The translations under genes were made by a program, and so were the position numbers. Shown here piece by piece: positions 56,650 to 64,000 of a stretch of 64,000 nucleotides of DNA (position 1 is the stretch's first letter; each line of letters opens with the position of its first letter). The notes beneath the pieces are model-generated. The model worked only from the letters and a program-made list of their open reading frames with translations. It did not search any database and was not told where the DNA came from. The DNA comes from Geomonas oryzae (GTDB taxonomy: Bacteria; Desulfobacterota; Desulfuromonadia; Geobacterales; Geobacteraceae), in contig NZ_RAHW01000010.1 of NCBI RefSeq assembly GCF_004117875.1, forward strand, positions 79,248 through 143,247. Reading direction: 5' to 3'.

Positions 56650-58825
56650 CCCCAGGGATATCCAGATCAGGAACCTCCAGGAGCGGGTGAGTTTCCTCGA
56701 AGAGACGAACCTGAACTACGTCCGCACCCTCGACGTCCTCACCGCCTGCAGTGATCTGCAGTCGGACATCTACCGGGTGAAGGAGTCGTCCTTCGTGATC
56801 AGGGCCGTCTTCGGGCAGTTGAAGCGCCTGATCCCATTCGCCACCCTCTCCATGTTCGGCATCGACGACGATTCCTCCTTCGACCTCACGGTCTGCGAAC
56901 CGGAACGGGCCGGGGCCGCGATAAGGAAGGAGGTCGAGGCCCGTGTCCAGGACGGCACCTTCGCGTGGGCCCTGAACCAGAACCATCCGGTGGTGGTCCC
57001 CACCGTCTCCGGGACCGACACCCTCGTCTTGCACGTACTTGCCACCAACAGCCGCATCAGGGGGATGTTCGCCGGCATCATGCGGGGAAGCCACCTGAGC
57101 GCCGAGGTCTCGACCCTCAACGCCCTGAGCAGCATCCTGATCAACACAGCCTATGCGGTGGAGAACTCGGAGCTGTACGAAATGCTCCAGGAACACATGC
57201 AGAACCTGGAACTCAAGGTACAGCAGCGGACCACAGAACTGGAGCACGCCCTGGTACGCGCCGAGGCGGCCACCGCAGCGAAGAGCGTCTTTCTCGCCAA
57301 CATGAGCCACGAGATAAGGACACCGATGAACGGTGTCATAGGTCTCGCGAGGCTCCTCATGGAAACCCCTCTCGACAAGGTGCAGCGAAACTATCTCGAG
57401 TCGCTTTCAGACTGTGCGGAAAGCCTTCTCACCATCATCAACGAGATCCTCGACATCTCCAAGGTGGAGGCCGGGATGATCACCCTCGAGGCGATCGTGT
57501 TCGACCTGCACCGTTTCCTCGACCGCTGCCTCCAACCCTTCATGCTGCGCGGGCAGGAAAAGGGGGTGCAGGTGCTTCTAGACGCCGGCCCCGACCTGCC
57601 GCAGTTCGTAGTCGGCGACCCGGTCAGGATAGGGCAGGTGCTCGGCAACCTGGTCGGTAACGCGCTCAAGTTCACCCACAAAGGATCGATCACCGTGAAG
57701 TGCCTGCTCCTTGGCAAGAGCGACGGTGAGGTCCGGCTCAAGTTCGCCGTTGCGGATACCGGTATCGGTATCGCCCCGCACGCACTCGACGTCATCTTCG
57801 AGAAGTTCTCCCAGGCCGACAGTTCGACCACCCGTCTCTACGGTGGGACCGGACTCGGACTCTCCATAAGCAGGAGCCTCGTGGAACTGATGGGGGGCAA
57901 GATCGTCGTGGAGAGCCGCCTCGGGGAGGGAAGCGTCTTCAGCTTCACCCTGAAGAGCAGGCTTCCCCAGCCAGGGGAGTTCCCCGCCGTCGATGAAGGC
58001 GATGAACAGCCGGTACATACGGCTCGACCGCTGCGCATCCTGCTGGTCGACGACGTCCCCATCAACCAACTCATATCGCTCAAGCTGATCGGCAAGACGG
58101 GCAACCACGAGGTCGACTGCGCCGAAAACGGCAAGGAGGCGCTGGAGAAGTGGGACCGGGGGGAGTACGACCTCATCTTCATGGACGTACAGATGCCGGT
58201 GATGGACGGACTGGAGGCAACGAGGACCATCCGCGAGCGGGAACGCGGCACGGGCCGACGTATTCACATCTGCGCCATGACCGCCAACGCGATGAAGGAA
58301 GACGTCGCCATCTGCCGGGAGGCCGGCATGGACAGCCATATTTCCAAGCCGGTGCGGGAGCGCGACCTGAAGTCGGTGATTCGCAGGATCACGGCAGAGG
58401 TTGCGTCGGAGTATCCCGCCGCGGGCGCTCCGACCGACGAGGCGGAAGCGCCGCCTCCTCCTGCAGCCCCCATGGACTTCGATGTCGAGGATCTGCTCGA
58501 GCGCCTGGGCGGCGACCAGGAGATGGTGGGCGTCTTCGTCGAGAAGTTCGTTAGTGCAGTTTCGGAGCACCTGCATCTGCTCGGCGAAGCGCTGCAAAAT
58601 GGCGACCACGAAACCTGCTATTTCAAGTCCCACACCATCGCCGGAACGGCCGGCAACATGGGCGCGGTACGCATGCGAAACCTTGCTGCCGAGATGGAAG
58701 CCCTCGCCAAGGCGCAGCAGATGGGGCCGCTCCCAGGACTGTACCGTCAGTTGCAGGAGGCATACGCAGCTTTCGTCGCAGTTGCCTGCGGCAACGACGC
58801 TGCGGCAACAAAAATGGAGGCATGA
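56636..58825 (+). CDS. Hybrid sensor histidine kinase with GAF-like sensor, receiver and Hpt domains
   Basis: A 729-residue cytoplasmic hybrid kinase. An N-terminal coiled coil and a GAF-like sensor span about 10-180, with a second coiled coil to about 210. The DHp domain has the phospho-accepting H225 in [15 protein letters not shown]. The HATPase has NALKF, ADTGIGI and [11 protein letters not shown] receiver carries D517 in [13 protein letters not shown], and a C-terminal Hpt domain carries H666 in [13 protein letters not shown]. No membrane helix is seen, so it senses an internal signal or acts with the coupled HDOD protein. ATG at 56636 has GGGGGTGAAG upstream; GTG at 56630 is the alternative. 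Confidence 0.92.
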   Translation: MAPDDPRDIQIRNLQERVSFLEETNLNYVRTLDVLTACSDLQSDIYRVKESSFVIRAVFGQLKRLIPFATLSMFGIDDDSSFDLTVCEPERAGAAIRKEVEARVQDGTFAWALNQNHPVVVPTVSGTDTLVLHVLATNSRIRGMFAGIMRGSHLSAEVSTLNALSSILINTAYAVENSELYEMLQEHMQNLELKVQQRTTELEHALVRAEAATAAKSVFLANMSHEIRTPMNGVIGLARLLMETPLDKVQRNYLESLSDCAESLLTIINEILDISKVEAGMITLEAIVFDLHRFLDRCLQPFMLRGQEKGVQVLLDAGPDLPQFVVGDPVRIGQVLGNLVGNALKFTHKGSITVKCLLLGKSDGEVRLKFAVADTGIGIAPHALDVIFEKFSQADSSTTRLYGGTGLGLSISRSLVELMGGKIVVESRLGEGSVFSFTLKSRLPQPGEFPAVDEGDEQPVHTARPLRILLVDDVPINQLISLKLIGKTGNHEVDCAENGKEALEKWDRGEYDLIFMDVQMPVMDGLEATRTIRERERGTGRRIHICAMTANAMKEDVAICREAGMDSHISKPVRERDLKSVIRRITAEVASEYPAAGAPTDEAEAPPPPAAPMDFDVEDLLERLGGDQEMVGVFVEKFVSAVSEHLHLLGEALQNGDHETCYFKSHTIAGTAGNMGAVRMRNLAAEMEALAKAQQMGPLPGLYRQLQEAYAAFVAVACGNDAAATKMEA

Positions 58826-58843
58826 ACCGCAGCCTCCATTTTT
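58810..58843 (+). terminator. Terminator overlapping the hybrid kinase stop codon
   Basis: A perfect 12-bp stem (AAAAATGGAGGC / GCCTCCATTTTT) with a 10-nt loop. The left arm encodes the last codons of the kinase, and the T-run ends the stem. The symmetry lets it serve both convergent genes. Confidence 0.9.
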
Positions 58844-58868
58844 CGCCCGAGTGTTGATGCATGAACCG

Positions 58869-59174
58869 TCAAGCCCCTCCCCGCGTCAGGACCTCCATGG
58901 TGCTTATTGCATCTTTAAGCTGAGACTCCAGGCTCCTCAACTCCTCATTCGTGTACACGCTGTTTCCTTTGCTGATCTCACGGTGCAGCCGGTCGATTCT
59001 CTGCTGCAGTGAGTCTACACTGTCTTTGCAAGTCTGAGCGACCAGCAGGCATTGGTCTTTGTTCGAGCTGTTGTCAGGGCTCATCCCCATTCCGGTGTCG
59101 GCTGCCAGTACGGAAATTACTGACATGAGAGAGACAGTCGTAACGACAGCAAATGTTCTCACAAGTCGTTTCAT
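58869..59174 (-). CDS. Small secreted coiled-coil protein, probably Fur-regulated
   Basis: A 101-residue protein with a signal peptide (to about SVLAADTG) and a short mature part with two cysteines (KDQCLLVAQTCKDS). A helical stretch (SLQQRIDRLHREISKGN...LRSLESQLKDAI) follows. The ribosome site (AAGGAGG) is strong. It has a sigma-70-like promoter with a Fur-like box just upstream. I do not recognise its family beyond resemblance to small periplasmic proteins of Geobacter. Confidence 0.75.
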   Translation of the reverse strand: MKRLVRTFAVVTTVSLMSVISVLAADTGMGMSPDNSSNKDQCLLVAQTCKDSVDSLQQRIDRLHREISKGNSVYTNEELRSLESQLKDAISTMEVLTRGGA

Positions 59175-59209
59175 GGCAAACCTCCTTTTCTATTCTACTC
59201 CATGCTGAA

Positions 59210-59239
59210 AGTATAGAAGAGACCCCTCAGGCTTTGCAA
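59210..59239 (-). promoter_or_regulatory. Candidate promoter of the small secreted protein
   Basis: On the minus strand TTGCAA (59239-59234) and TATACT (59215-59210), spacer 18 nt, about 35 nt before the start at 59174. Confidence 0.5.
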
Positions 59240-59240
59240 C

Positions 59241-59255
59241 TAAAAATCATTATCA
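59241..59255 (-). promoter_or_regulatory. Fur-box-like site
   Basis: Minus-strand TGATAATGATTTTTA matches the 7-1-7 Fur pattern TGATAATnATTATCA at 12 of 14 informative positions. It sits directly upstream of the -35 box of the small secreted protein gene, in an AT-rich patch unlike the surroundings. Confidence 0.45.
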
Positions 59256-59388
59256 ATCAACACCTGGTTTTCACACTGATTACGAAAGCTTCGTAGCCCC
59301 CATCCTTTCCCCTGTGACAGTGGGCCTCTCCCCCGTCTCTGCTCCCTTTCTGGCCACAAAGTGTATACAATTTTTGTCATACATTTTC

Positions 59389-59415
59389 TAAAGATTCTCG
59401 ACAGTAAGCCGATAG
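59389..59415 (+). promoter_or_regulatory. Sigma-28 (FliA) promoter of the chemoreceptor gene
   Basis: TAAA (59389-59392), 15-nt spacer, GCCGATAG (59408-59415). The spacing and all but one base agree with the flagellar consensus TAAA-N15-GCCGATAA. It lies 56 nt before the MCP start. Confidence 0.85.
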
Positions 59416-59471
59416 AGCTTCAAAAGCGTAATGGTTTTCACAACACCCGTTTGCAACAAGAGGTCTTACCA

Positions 59472-61070
59472 ATGAACATCAGCAAAAAGATCTTCATCGC
59501 CAACGTAGCCATCGTCCTGATCGCTACCGTAACGACGTCGGCGATCACACTGTACGTAATCAAGAAGGAGATAACCAGGCAAGTCACCGTCGGGCTTACC
59601 TCTCGCACGAAAGCATTCAAGGAACTCGTCGCGCCCAACGGCGCATCGTTCACCCTTGCCGACGGGAAGCTGCAGGCAAACGGACTGCCCCTCGACGGCC
59701 GCAACGATGTGACCGACAAAATGAAGGAAATCTTCGGCGGCGAAGCCACCATTTTCCGGGGGGACACGCGGGTTGCGACCACCATAAAGAAGGACGACGG
59801 CACCCGCGCGGTCGGCACGAGCCTCCAGGGCCCCGCCCGCGATGCAGTCATCGACCGGGCCTCCAGCTACCTAGGGGAAGCGAAGATCCTCGGGACGCCT
59901 CACTTCGCCTCATATCTGCCGCTGCAGGACGGCAGCGGCAAGGTGATCGGCGCCCTCTTCGTCGGTGAGAAGAAATCACAGTTCCTGGCCGTCTTCGACC
60001 AGCTCAAATACCTGAGCTTCGCCATATCCGCGCTGCTCGCCGGCCTGCTTGCCCTCGTTGCCTACCTGGTCATGCACCGTGCCTTGGAGCCGATGCGTGC
60101 CCTGATCGCGACTCTTAAGGACGTAGCCGAAGGGGATGGCAATCTCACCCACCGACTCAAGGAATCAAACGACGAGATCGGCACGGCGAGCCGCTACTTC
60201 AACAGGTTCATCGAACAGGTCCACGCGATCGTCGAGTCGGTGGCTGACAATGCCAACTCCGTCGCCAACGCGAGCTCCGAACTGCACGGCAGCACCCAAA
60301 AGCTTGCACAAACCTCGGAAGATGTCGCCGGGCAAACCGAATCTGTTTCTACCGCAGGTGAAGAGATGGCTGCGACCTCGGCCGACATATCGCACAACTG
60401 CCTCCAGGCGGTCGAGAGCGCCCAGCGCGCCTGCGATCTGGCCACGATCGGTGCAGCCGACGTGCAGCGCAGCATTCGCGGCATGCAGCTGATCAATGAA
60501 AAGGTCCATCTCACCTCGGAGAGTGTGAGCTCCCTGGGTGCCAAATCCGAGCAGATCGGTGACATCATCAGCACCATCCAGGACATCGCGGACCAGACCA
60601 ACCTGCTGGCGCTCAACGCGGCGATAGAGGCTGCGCGGGCCGGAGAGCAGGGACGCGGCTTCGCCGTGGTGGCCGACGAGGTGCGCCGACTCGCCGAAAG
60701 GACCACCAACGCTACGAAGCAGATCGAGGTGAACATCCGCTCGATTCAGGAAGAGACGACGAAGGCGGTGCAGGTAATGCAGGAGAGCGCCACGGAGGCG
60801 TCCAAGGGCGCGGAAGATTCGGTCAAGTCGGGGCAGAGCCTAGAGGAGATTCAAAGGCAGATCAACGAGGTGACCCAGCAGATAGGCCAGATCGCCACCG
60901 CTGCCGAGGAGCAAAGCGCGACCAGCCGCGAAATCAGCAACAACGTGCACCTGATTACCGGCATCATTCAAGGGGCTGCCAGGGCAAACCGCGAATCGAT
61001 GGCCACAGCGAACCAGTTGAACAACCTGTCGGAAAACCTGAAGGGGCAGATCAGGAAATTCAGGTTCTGA
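59472..61070 (+). CDS. Methyl-accepting chemotaxis protein
   Basis: A 532-residue chemoreceptor. Membrane helix 1 ([24 protein letters not shown]) leads into a periplasmic single-Cache-type sensor (about 35-180; [25 protein letters not shown]). Helix 2 ([21 protein letters not shown]), a HAMP domain and a signalling domain follow, with the hairpin tip [43 protein letters not shown]. No CheR-binding C-terminal pentapeptide is visible. The start at 59472 (AGAGG) was chosen over upstream open codons because it precedes the first helix. It is expressed from a sigma-28 promoter, so it belongs to the flagellar/chemotaxis regulon. Confidence 0.93.
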   Translation: MNISKKIFIANVAIVLIATVTTSAITLYVIKKEITRQVTVGLTSRTKAFKELVAPNGASFTLADGKLQANGLPLDGRNDVTDKMKEIFGGEATIFRGDTRVATTIKKDDGTRAVGTSLQGPARDAVIDRASSYLGEAKILGTPHFASYLPLQDGSGKVIGALFVGEKKSQFLAVFDQLKYLSFAISALLAGLLALVAYLVMHRALEPMRALIATLKDVAEGDGNLTHRLKESNDEIGTASRYFNRFIEQVHAIVESVADNANSVANASSELHGSTQKLAQTSEDVAGQTESVSTAGEEMAATSADISHNCLQAVESAQRACDLATIGAADVQRSIRGMQLINEKVHLTSESVSSLGAKSEQIGDIISTIQDIADQTNLLALNAAIEAARAGEQGRGFAVVADEVRRLAERTTNATKQIEVNIRSIQEETTKAVQVMQESATEASKGAEDSVKSGQSLEEIQRQINEVTQQIGQIATAAEEQSATSREISNNVHLITGIIQGAARANRESMATANQLNNLSENLKGQIRKFRF

Positions 61071-61095
61071 CAGCGGTGAAATAGGCGCATGTGAA

Positions 61096-61124
61096 AAAGG
61101 CCCGGGTGAATCACCCGGGCCTTT
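61096..61124 (+). terminator. Bidirectional terminator between the MCP gene and ung
   Basis: A 14-bp stem AAAGGCCCGGGTGA / TCACCCGGGCCTTT with one loop base. T-rich ends lie on both strands, between convergent genes. Confidence 0.88.
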
Positions 61125-61127
61125 CGT

Positions 61128-61817
61128 TTATGGTGTCCAGTCGATCGGATCAAGCCCGTGCCGGACGAGGTAGGCATTGGCTTTGGAAAAATGCCGGCAT
61201 CCCAGGAAACCGCGATGGGCGGACAGAGGCGAGGGGTGCGGAGCGCGCAGCACAAGATGCCTCCTTTCGTCGATGACGGCCCCCTTCTTGTGGGCATAAG
61301 CCCCCCACAGCATGAACACCACGTGGTCCTTCTTCTCGTTGAGAACGGAGATGACCCGGTCCGTGAAGGCCTCCCACCCTTTTCCCTGGTGCGACGCCGC
61401 CCTGCCCGCCTCCACCGTCAGCACGCTGTTCAAAAGCAACACCCCCTGCTCGGCCCATGAAGCCAGGTGTCCATGGCTGAACGCCGAAGCAGGCAGCCCG
61501 AGGTCGCTCTGGATCTCCTTGTATATATTGACGAGCGACGGGGGGATATCGACCCCTTTGCGGACCGAGAAACACAGGCCGTGGGCTTGGTCCGGTCCGT
61601 GGTAAGGATCCTGTCCGAGGATGACCACTTTTACCCTGTCGAAGGAGGTGGTGTTAAGAGCATTGAAGTACTCACTTCCTTTTGGATAAATGACCTTCCG
61701 CTTCAAGATCTCCTGCCTTAAAAACTCCTTCAAGGCGCACATGTACGGTTTCTCGAACTCTTCCAGAAGGTGTGATTTCCAGCTCTCTTCAAGCCGTATC
61801 TGTGCTTCGATCGACAT
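61128..61817 (-). CDS. ung: Uracil-DNA glycosylase, family 1
   Basis: A 229-residue enzyme. The catalytic water-activating motif is [18 protein letters not shown], with [25 protein letters not shown] and the DNA-intercalating [14 protein letters not shown]. All family-1 residues are in place. It removes uracil from DNA. The start is ATG at 61817. Confidence 0.96.
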   Translation of the reverse strand: MSIEAQIRLEESWKSHLLEEFEKPYMCALKEFLRQEILKRKVIYPKGSEYFNALNTTSFDRVKVVILGQDPYHGPDQAHGLCFSVRKGVDIPPSLVNIYKEIQSDLGLPASAFSHGHLASWAEQGVLLLNSVLTVEAGRAASHQGKGWEAFTDRVISVLNEKKDHVVFMLWGAYAHKKGAVIDERRHLVLRAPHPSPLSAHRGFLGCRHFSKANAYLVRHGLDPIDWTP

Positions 61818-61968
61818 GACTAAATGCTCCGCATGTTGGTGTGACGCAGCCGGAAATTAGCACATCTAACAGCCACGATCCAAGAAAATCTTGCCGGACA
61901 CGGGTGCGTTGGAACGATGATGGGTTTTGTTGTCCGAATTCTTGGGGCTGAGTCACCCGCAACAAACA

Positions 61969-61996
61969 TTGACAGGTTTTAATGCCGAAGTAGACT
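61969..61996 (+). promoter_or_regulatory. Candidate promoter of the radical SAM gene
   Basis: TTGACA (61969-61974) and TAGACT (61991-61996), spacer 16 nt, 50 nt before the ATG at 62046. The rest of the 228-nt gap 61818-62045 holds only very short frames without ribosome sites. Confidence 0.5.
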
Positions 61997-62045
61997 GGTG
62001 GGGTTGCAAAATCGGGGAACCGACTCTCCAAGGAGGAGCAATCAA

Positions 62046-63554
62046 ATGCCACTAGAGTGTGCTGTTCTAGGAAAGGACGTCGCCATAACAGAAACCACCA
62101 TTCCGGTCATTTCCCCTTATTGGCGCCTGAAGCGGAACGGCCACTGGACACTATTGTGTCGTTACGATCACGAGCGGCCCCGCTACTGCGTCCTCTCTCC
62201 CAAGGCTGGTGCCGCCTTGGCACTTATGGACGGGCGACTAACGGTCAGACACCTGACCATGATCGCACAGTACGCATTTAACCTGGAGTCGCCGGAAAAA
62301 TCACAGGAATTCATCACCAGAATAATAAGTGAAGCGAACCGAGAAGATGATGCCGTCGTCAACATGACTCCGGAGTTGGAGGCGTACGTAAAACGCATCG
62401 ACCCTTTTGATTTCGTGGTAAAAGCGTCCAGGTGGAAGGAGCAGCAGCGGCTCGCCAACCCGATTTCTTTAAACGTAATGTTCAGCAACGACTGTCAGCC
62501 TAACTGTGCTTACTGCTTCGCCAAAGGGCACTGTGTCCCGGAAGGAAAGTTGTTGTCGACCGAGCGCTGGAAAGAGTTGCTGCGGGAGGCGAAGGGGCTT
62601 GGCATCGATCAAGTCACGCTTTCCGGCGGTGATCCCCTTTTGAGAAAGGATGCGCTGCAGTTGATCGAGGAAATGATCGCGCTGGAGATGCTATTCACGC
62701 TTTCGACGAAGTGCCATATAACCGAGGAAATTGCAGACAGCCTCGTCGCAATAGGCATGACACAGCCAGTTAACCAGTACGTCCGGGAGATCCAACTAAG
62801 CATGGATCCAGATGAACCTACTGCCGACAAACTTGCCGGCAGCCCGGGATACTACAACAGGGCCGTGCGCAGTATCCGAAACCTTCTGAAGAGGGGGTTC
62901 AACCTCAGAGTCAAATCCGTTGTGACGGCATTGACCGCTCCACACGTTTACCAATGGGTTGAGGAACTTCAGGACATGGGGGTACGCCAGATATCCATCG
63001 CGGCCTACAATAGAAGCCTGACAGGCAACACAGACAAGATGTTCCTCGGGACGGAAGAGCGCAACTCCATACTGGAGCAATGCCGTCAGGCGCGGATTGA
63101 TTTCCCGGAAATTGACCTCGCAACCGCTGGGCTGGAGCAGGGTGAGCGGTCCGGGGACAGATACGGTGAACCATTGGTGCCACTGCCCGGGGAGGACCAG
63201 GGAATCGCGGATAAGATAACACTCTGCAGGGAGGAAGGACGCTACGGAGCCCACAGCAGCATGACCATCACGCCCGACGGCAAGGTGATGTTGTACGACA
63301 CGGTGCCACGAGACGAGATGCTGTTCGTGGGAGACGTGTCAAAGGACTCGATAGCCGAGGTTTGGAACAGCGATGCGTTGCGGAACTTCGCGCATCCGAG
63401 GTCGGAGCAGTTCAAGGGCGCGGCATGCTACGACTGCAAGGATCTGGCTAAATGCCAAAGCAAGGCGGGGTACTGCTTCCGGGAGGCGTATTTCAAATCA
63501 GGTACGGTCTTCGTGCCGCCGGCGGAATGTCCTATGATTCAGGCTGAGGCTTGA
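62046..63554 (+). CDS. Radical SAM/SPASM protein with PqqD-like N-terminus (RiPP maturase type)
   Basis: A 502-residue protein. The N-terminal ~100 residues (VISPYWRLKRNGHWTLLCRY, YCVLSPKAGAALALMDGRLT) look like a PqqD/RRE peptide-binding domain. The radical SAM core has CQPNCAYCF (CX3CX2C) near residue 152 and TLSGGDPLLRKDAL. The C-terminal SPASM-like region has LCREEGRYGAHSSMTITPDGKVM, CYDCKDLAKCQSKAGYC and a final ECPM, so auxiliary Fe-S clusters are likely. Enzymes of this build modify ribosomal peptides or act as anSMEs. The start at 62046 has GGAGG at about 8 nt. Base composition is visibly lower in GC than the neighbours, which suggests transfer. No precursor gene is evident. Confidence 0.84.
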   Translation: MPLECAVLGKDVAITETTIPVISPYWRLKRNGHWTLLCRYDHERPRYCVLSPKAGAALALMDGRLTVRHLTMIAQYAFNLESPEKSQEFITRIISEANREDDAVVNMTPELEAYVKRIDPFDFVVKASRWKEQQRLANPISLNVMFSNDCQPNCAYCFAKGHCVPEGKLLSTERWKELLREAKGLGIDQVTLSGGDPLLRKDALQLIEEMIALEMLFTLSTKCHITEEIADSLVAIGMTQPVNQYVREIQLSMDPDEPTADKLAGSPGYYNRAVRSIRNLLKRGFNLRVKSVVTALTAPHVYQWVEELQDMGVRQISIAAYNRSLTGNTDKMFLGTEERNSILEQCRQARIDFPEIDLATAGLEQGERSGDRYGEPLVPLPGEDQGIADKITLCREEGRYGAHSSMTITPDGKVMLYDTVPRDEMLFVGDVSKDSIAEVWNSDALRNFAHPRSEQFKGAACYDCKDLAKCQSKAGYCFREAYFKSGTVFVPPAECPMIQAEA

Positions 63555-63600
63555 CCGACGCCGACGGGCGTGACAGTTGGCTTGAGGCGGAAAAACGAAA

Positions 63601-63626
63601 AGCCCCACCGGGATTCCGGTGGGGCT
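63601..63626 (-). terminator. Terminator of the rRNA operon (bidirectional)
   Basis: An 11-bp stem AGCCCCACCGG / CCGGTGGGGCT with a 4-nt loop. On the minus strand it is followed by TTTCGTTTTT, just after 5S; it also faces the end of the radical SAM gene. Confidence 0.88.
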
Positions 63627-63639
63627 TCTCTATTAAATC

Positions 63640-63755
<116 letters not shown>

Positions 63756-63878
63756 AAACTTTTACGCGCTTAGCGCGAAGCTCTCTATCGTCGGACGTCG
63801 GACCAGTCGGACTGGTCAGACTGGTCTGACAGTTTTACAATTGCATTTCGTGATCGTAGGATTCGGCAGTATATGATC

Positions 63879-63900
63879 GGGGGGTGGAGGTCCACCCCCC
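63879..63900. repeat. Perfect hairpin in the 23S-5S spacer
   Basis: GGGGGGTGGA - GG - TCCACCCCCC, a 10-bp perfect palindrome just after 23S on the minus strand, without a T-run. It could be an rRNA-processing stem. The spacer 63756-63918 also holds repeats of GGACCAGTC/GACTGGTC (63790-63835) and no tRNA gene. Confidence 0.7.
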
Positions 63901-63918
63901 TCTCTAGTAATTTTTTAT

Positions 63919-64000
63919 GGTCAAGCCTCACGGCCGATTAGTACCGGTAAGCTGAATGCATTGCTGCACTTACACACCCGGCCTATCAACGTTGTGGTCT
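63919..64000 (-). rRNA. rrl: 23S ribosomal RNA, 3' end only
   Basis: The minus strand matches the highly conserved 3' end of 23S (GATAGGCCGGGTGTGTAAG, CGGTACTAATCGGCCGTGAG, GCTTGACC). The gene continues beyond the right edge. Confidence 0.95.

Noticed and set aside
61816..61860. 14-codon cysteine-containing micro-frame ([14 protein letters not shown]) upstream of the radical SAM gene, a possible RiPP precursor
   Set aside because: No ribosome site, it lies before the candidate promoter of the maturase gene, and its ATG overlaps the ung start codon on the other strand. Too weak to annotate, though conservation could be checked.
61917..61982. 21-codon micro-frame just before the radical SAM gene
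   Set aside because: No ribosome site, and it contains the -35 element of the candidate promoter.

Overview
The window looks like a chromosomal segment of a high-GC, Gram-negative, Geobacter-type bacterium (Geobacterales, Desulfobacterota). This is inferred from gene content and order (a lol–bamA–skp–lpxD–fabZ–lpxA–lpxB–msbA chain), a di-heme c-type cytochrome, and abundant chemotaxis and two-component proteins. No species can be fixed from the sequence alone.

Positions 1-36144 are almost entirely minus-strand and form one long envelope-building locus. Read in the direction of transcription it starts with an RCC1-repeat lipoprotein and lysS. It continues with lipoprotein export (lolC/E, lolD), outer-membrane protein assembly (bamA, skp), lipid A synthesis (lpxD, fabZ, lpxA, lpxB, lpxL, lpxK) and lipid A flipping (msbA). 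Inner-core assembly follows (a Kdo/heptose kinase-like protein, three GT9 heptosyltransferase-type enzymes, waaA), then outer-core glycosyltransferases and a YejM/PbgA-like membrane sulfatase-fold protein. It ends at the left edge of the window with a nucleotide-sugar module. That module contains rfbF, rfbG and rfbH, which make CDP-4-keto-3,6-dideoxyglucose, plus an SDR reductase, an HpcH/HpaI aldolase, a thiamine-diphosphate enzyme resembling acetolactate synthase, and an acylating acetaldehyde dehydrogenase cut by the window edge. By analogy with YerE/YerF of Yersinia, this set suggests a carbon-branched CDP-3,6-dideoxyhexose for LPS. This is the most interesting part of the window.

Positions 36145-50900 hold housekeeping and accessory genes. 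These are ettA, a bioF-bioH-bioC biotin operon with a recognisable BirA operator laid over its promoter, a YgjP-type metalloprotease, a small membrane protein, a fatty acid hydroxylase-family protein, a DUF1440 protein and an SRPBCC-like protein. A surface-adhesin-E-like secreted protein, the lnt-glgX-aroC operon and two small envelope proteins follow.

Positions 50900-61820 carry a di-heme peroxidase-family cytochrome, a DUF4142 protein, a zinc-finger-less Fpg/Nei-type glycosylase and an EamA transporter. They also carry a translationally coupled three-gene signalling operon (small protein, HDOD protein, hybrid kinase), a small secreted protein under a probable Fur box, a chemoreceptor under a clear sigma-28 promoter, and ung. 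Positions 61820-64000 hold a lone radical SAM/SPASM protein with a PqqD-like N-terminus (a RiPP-maturase type without an obvious precursor). It converges on an rRNA operon, of which 5S and the 3' end of 23S lie in the window.
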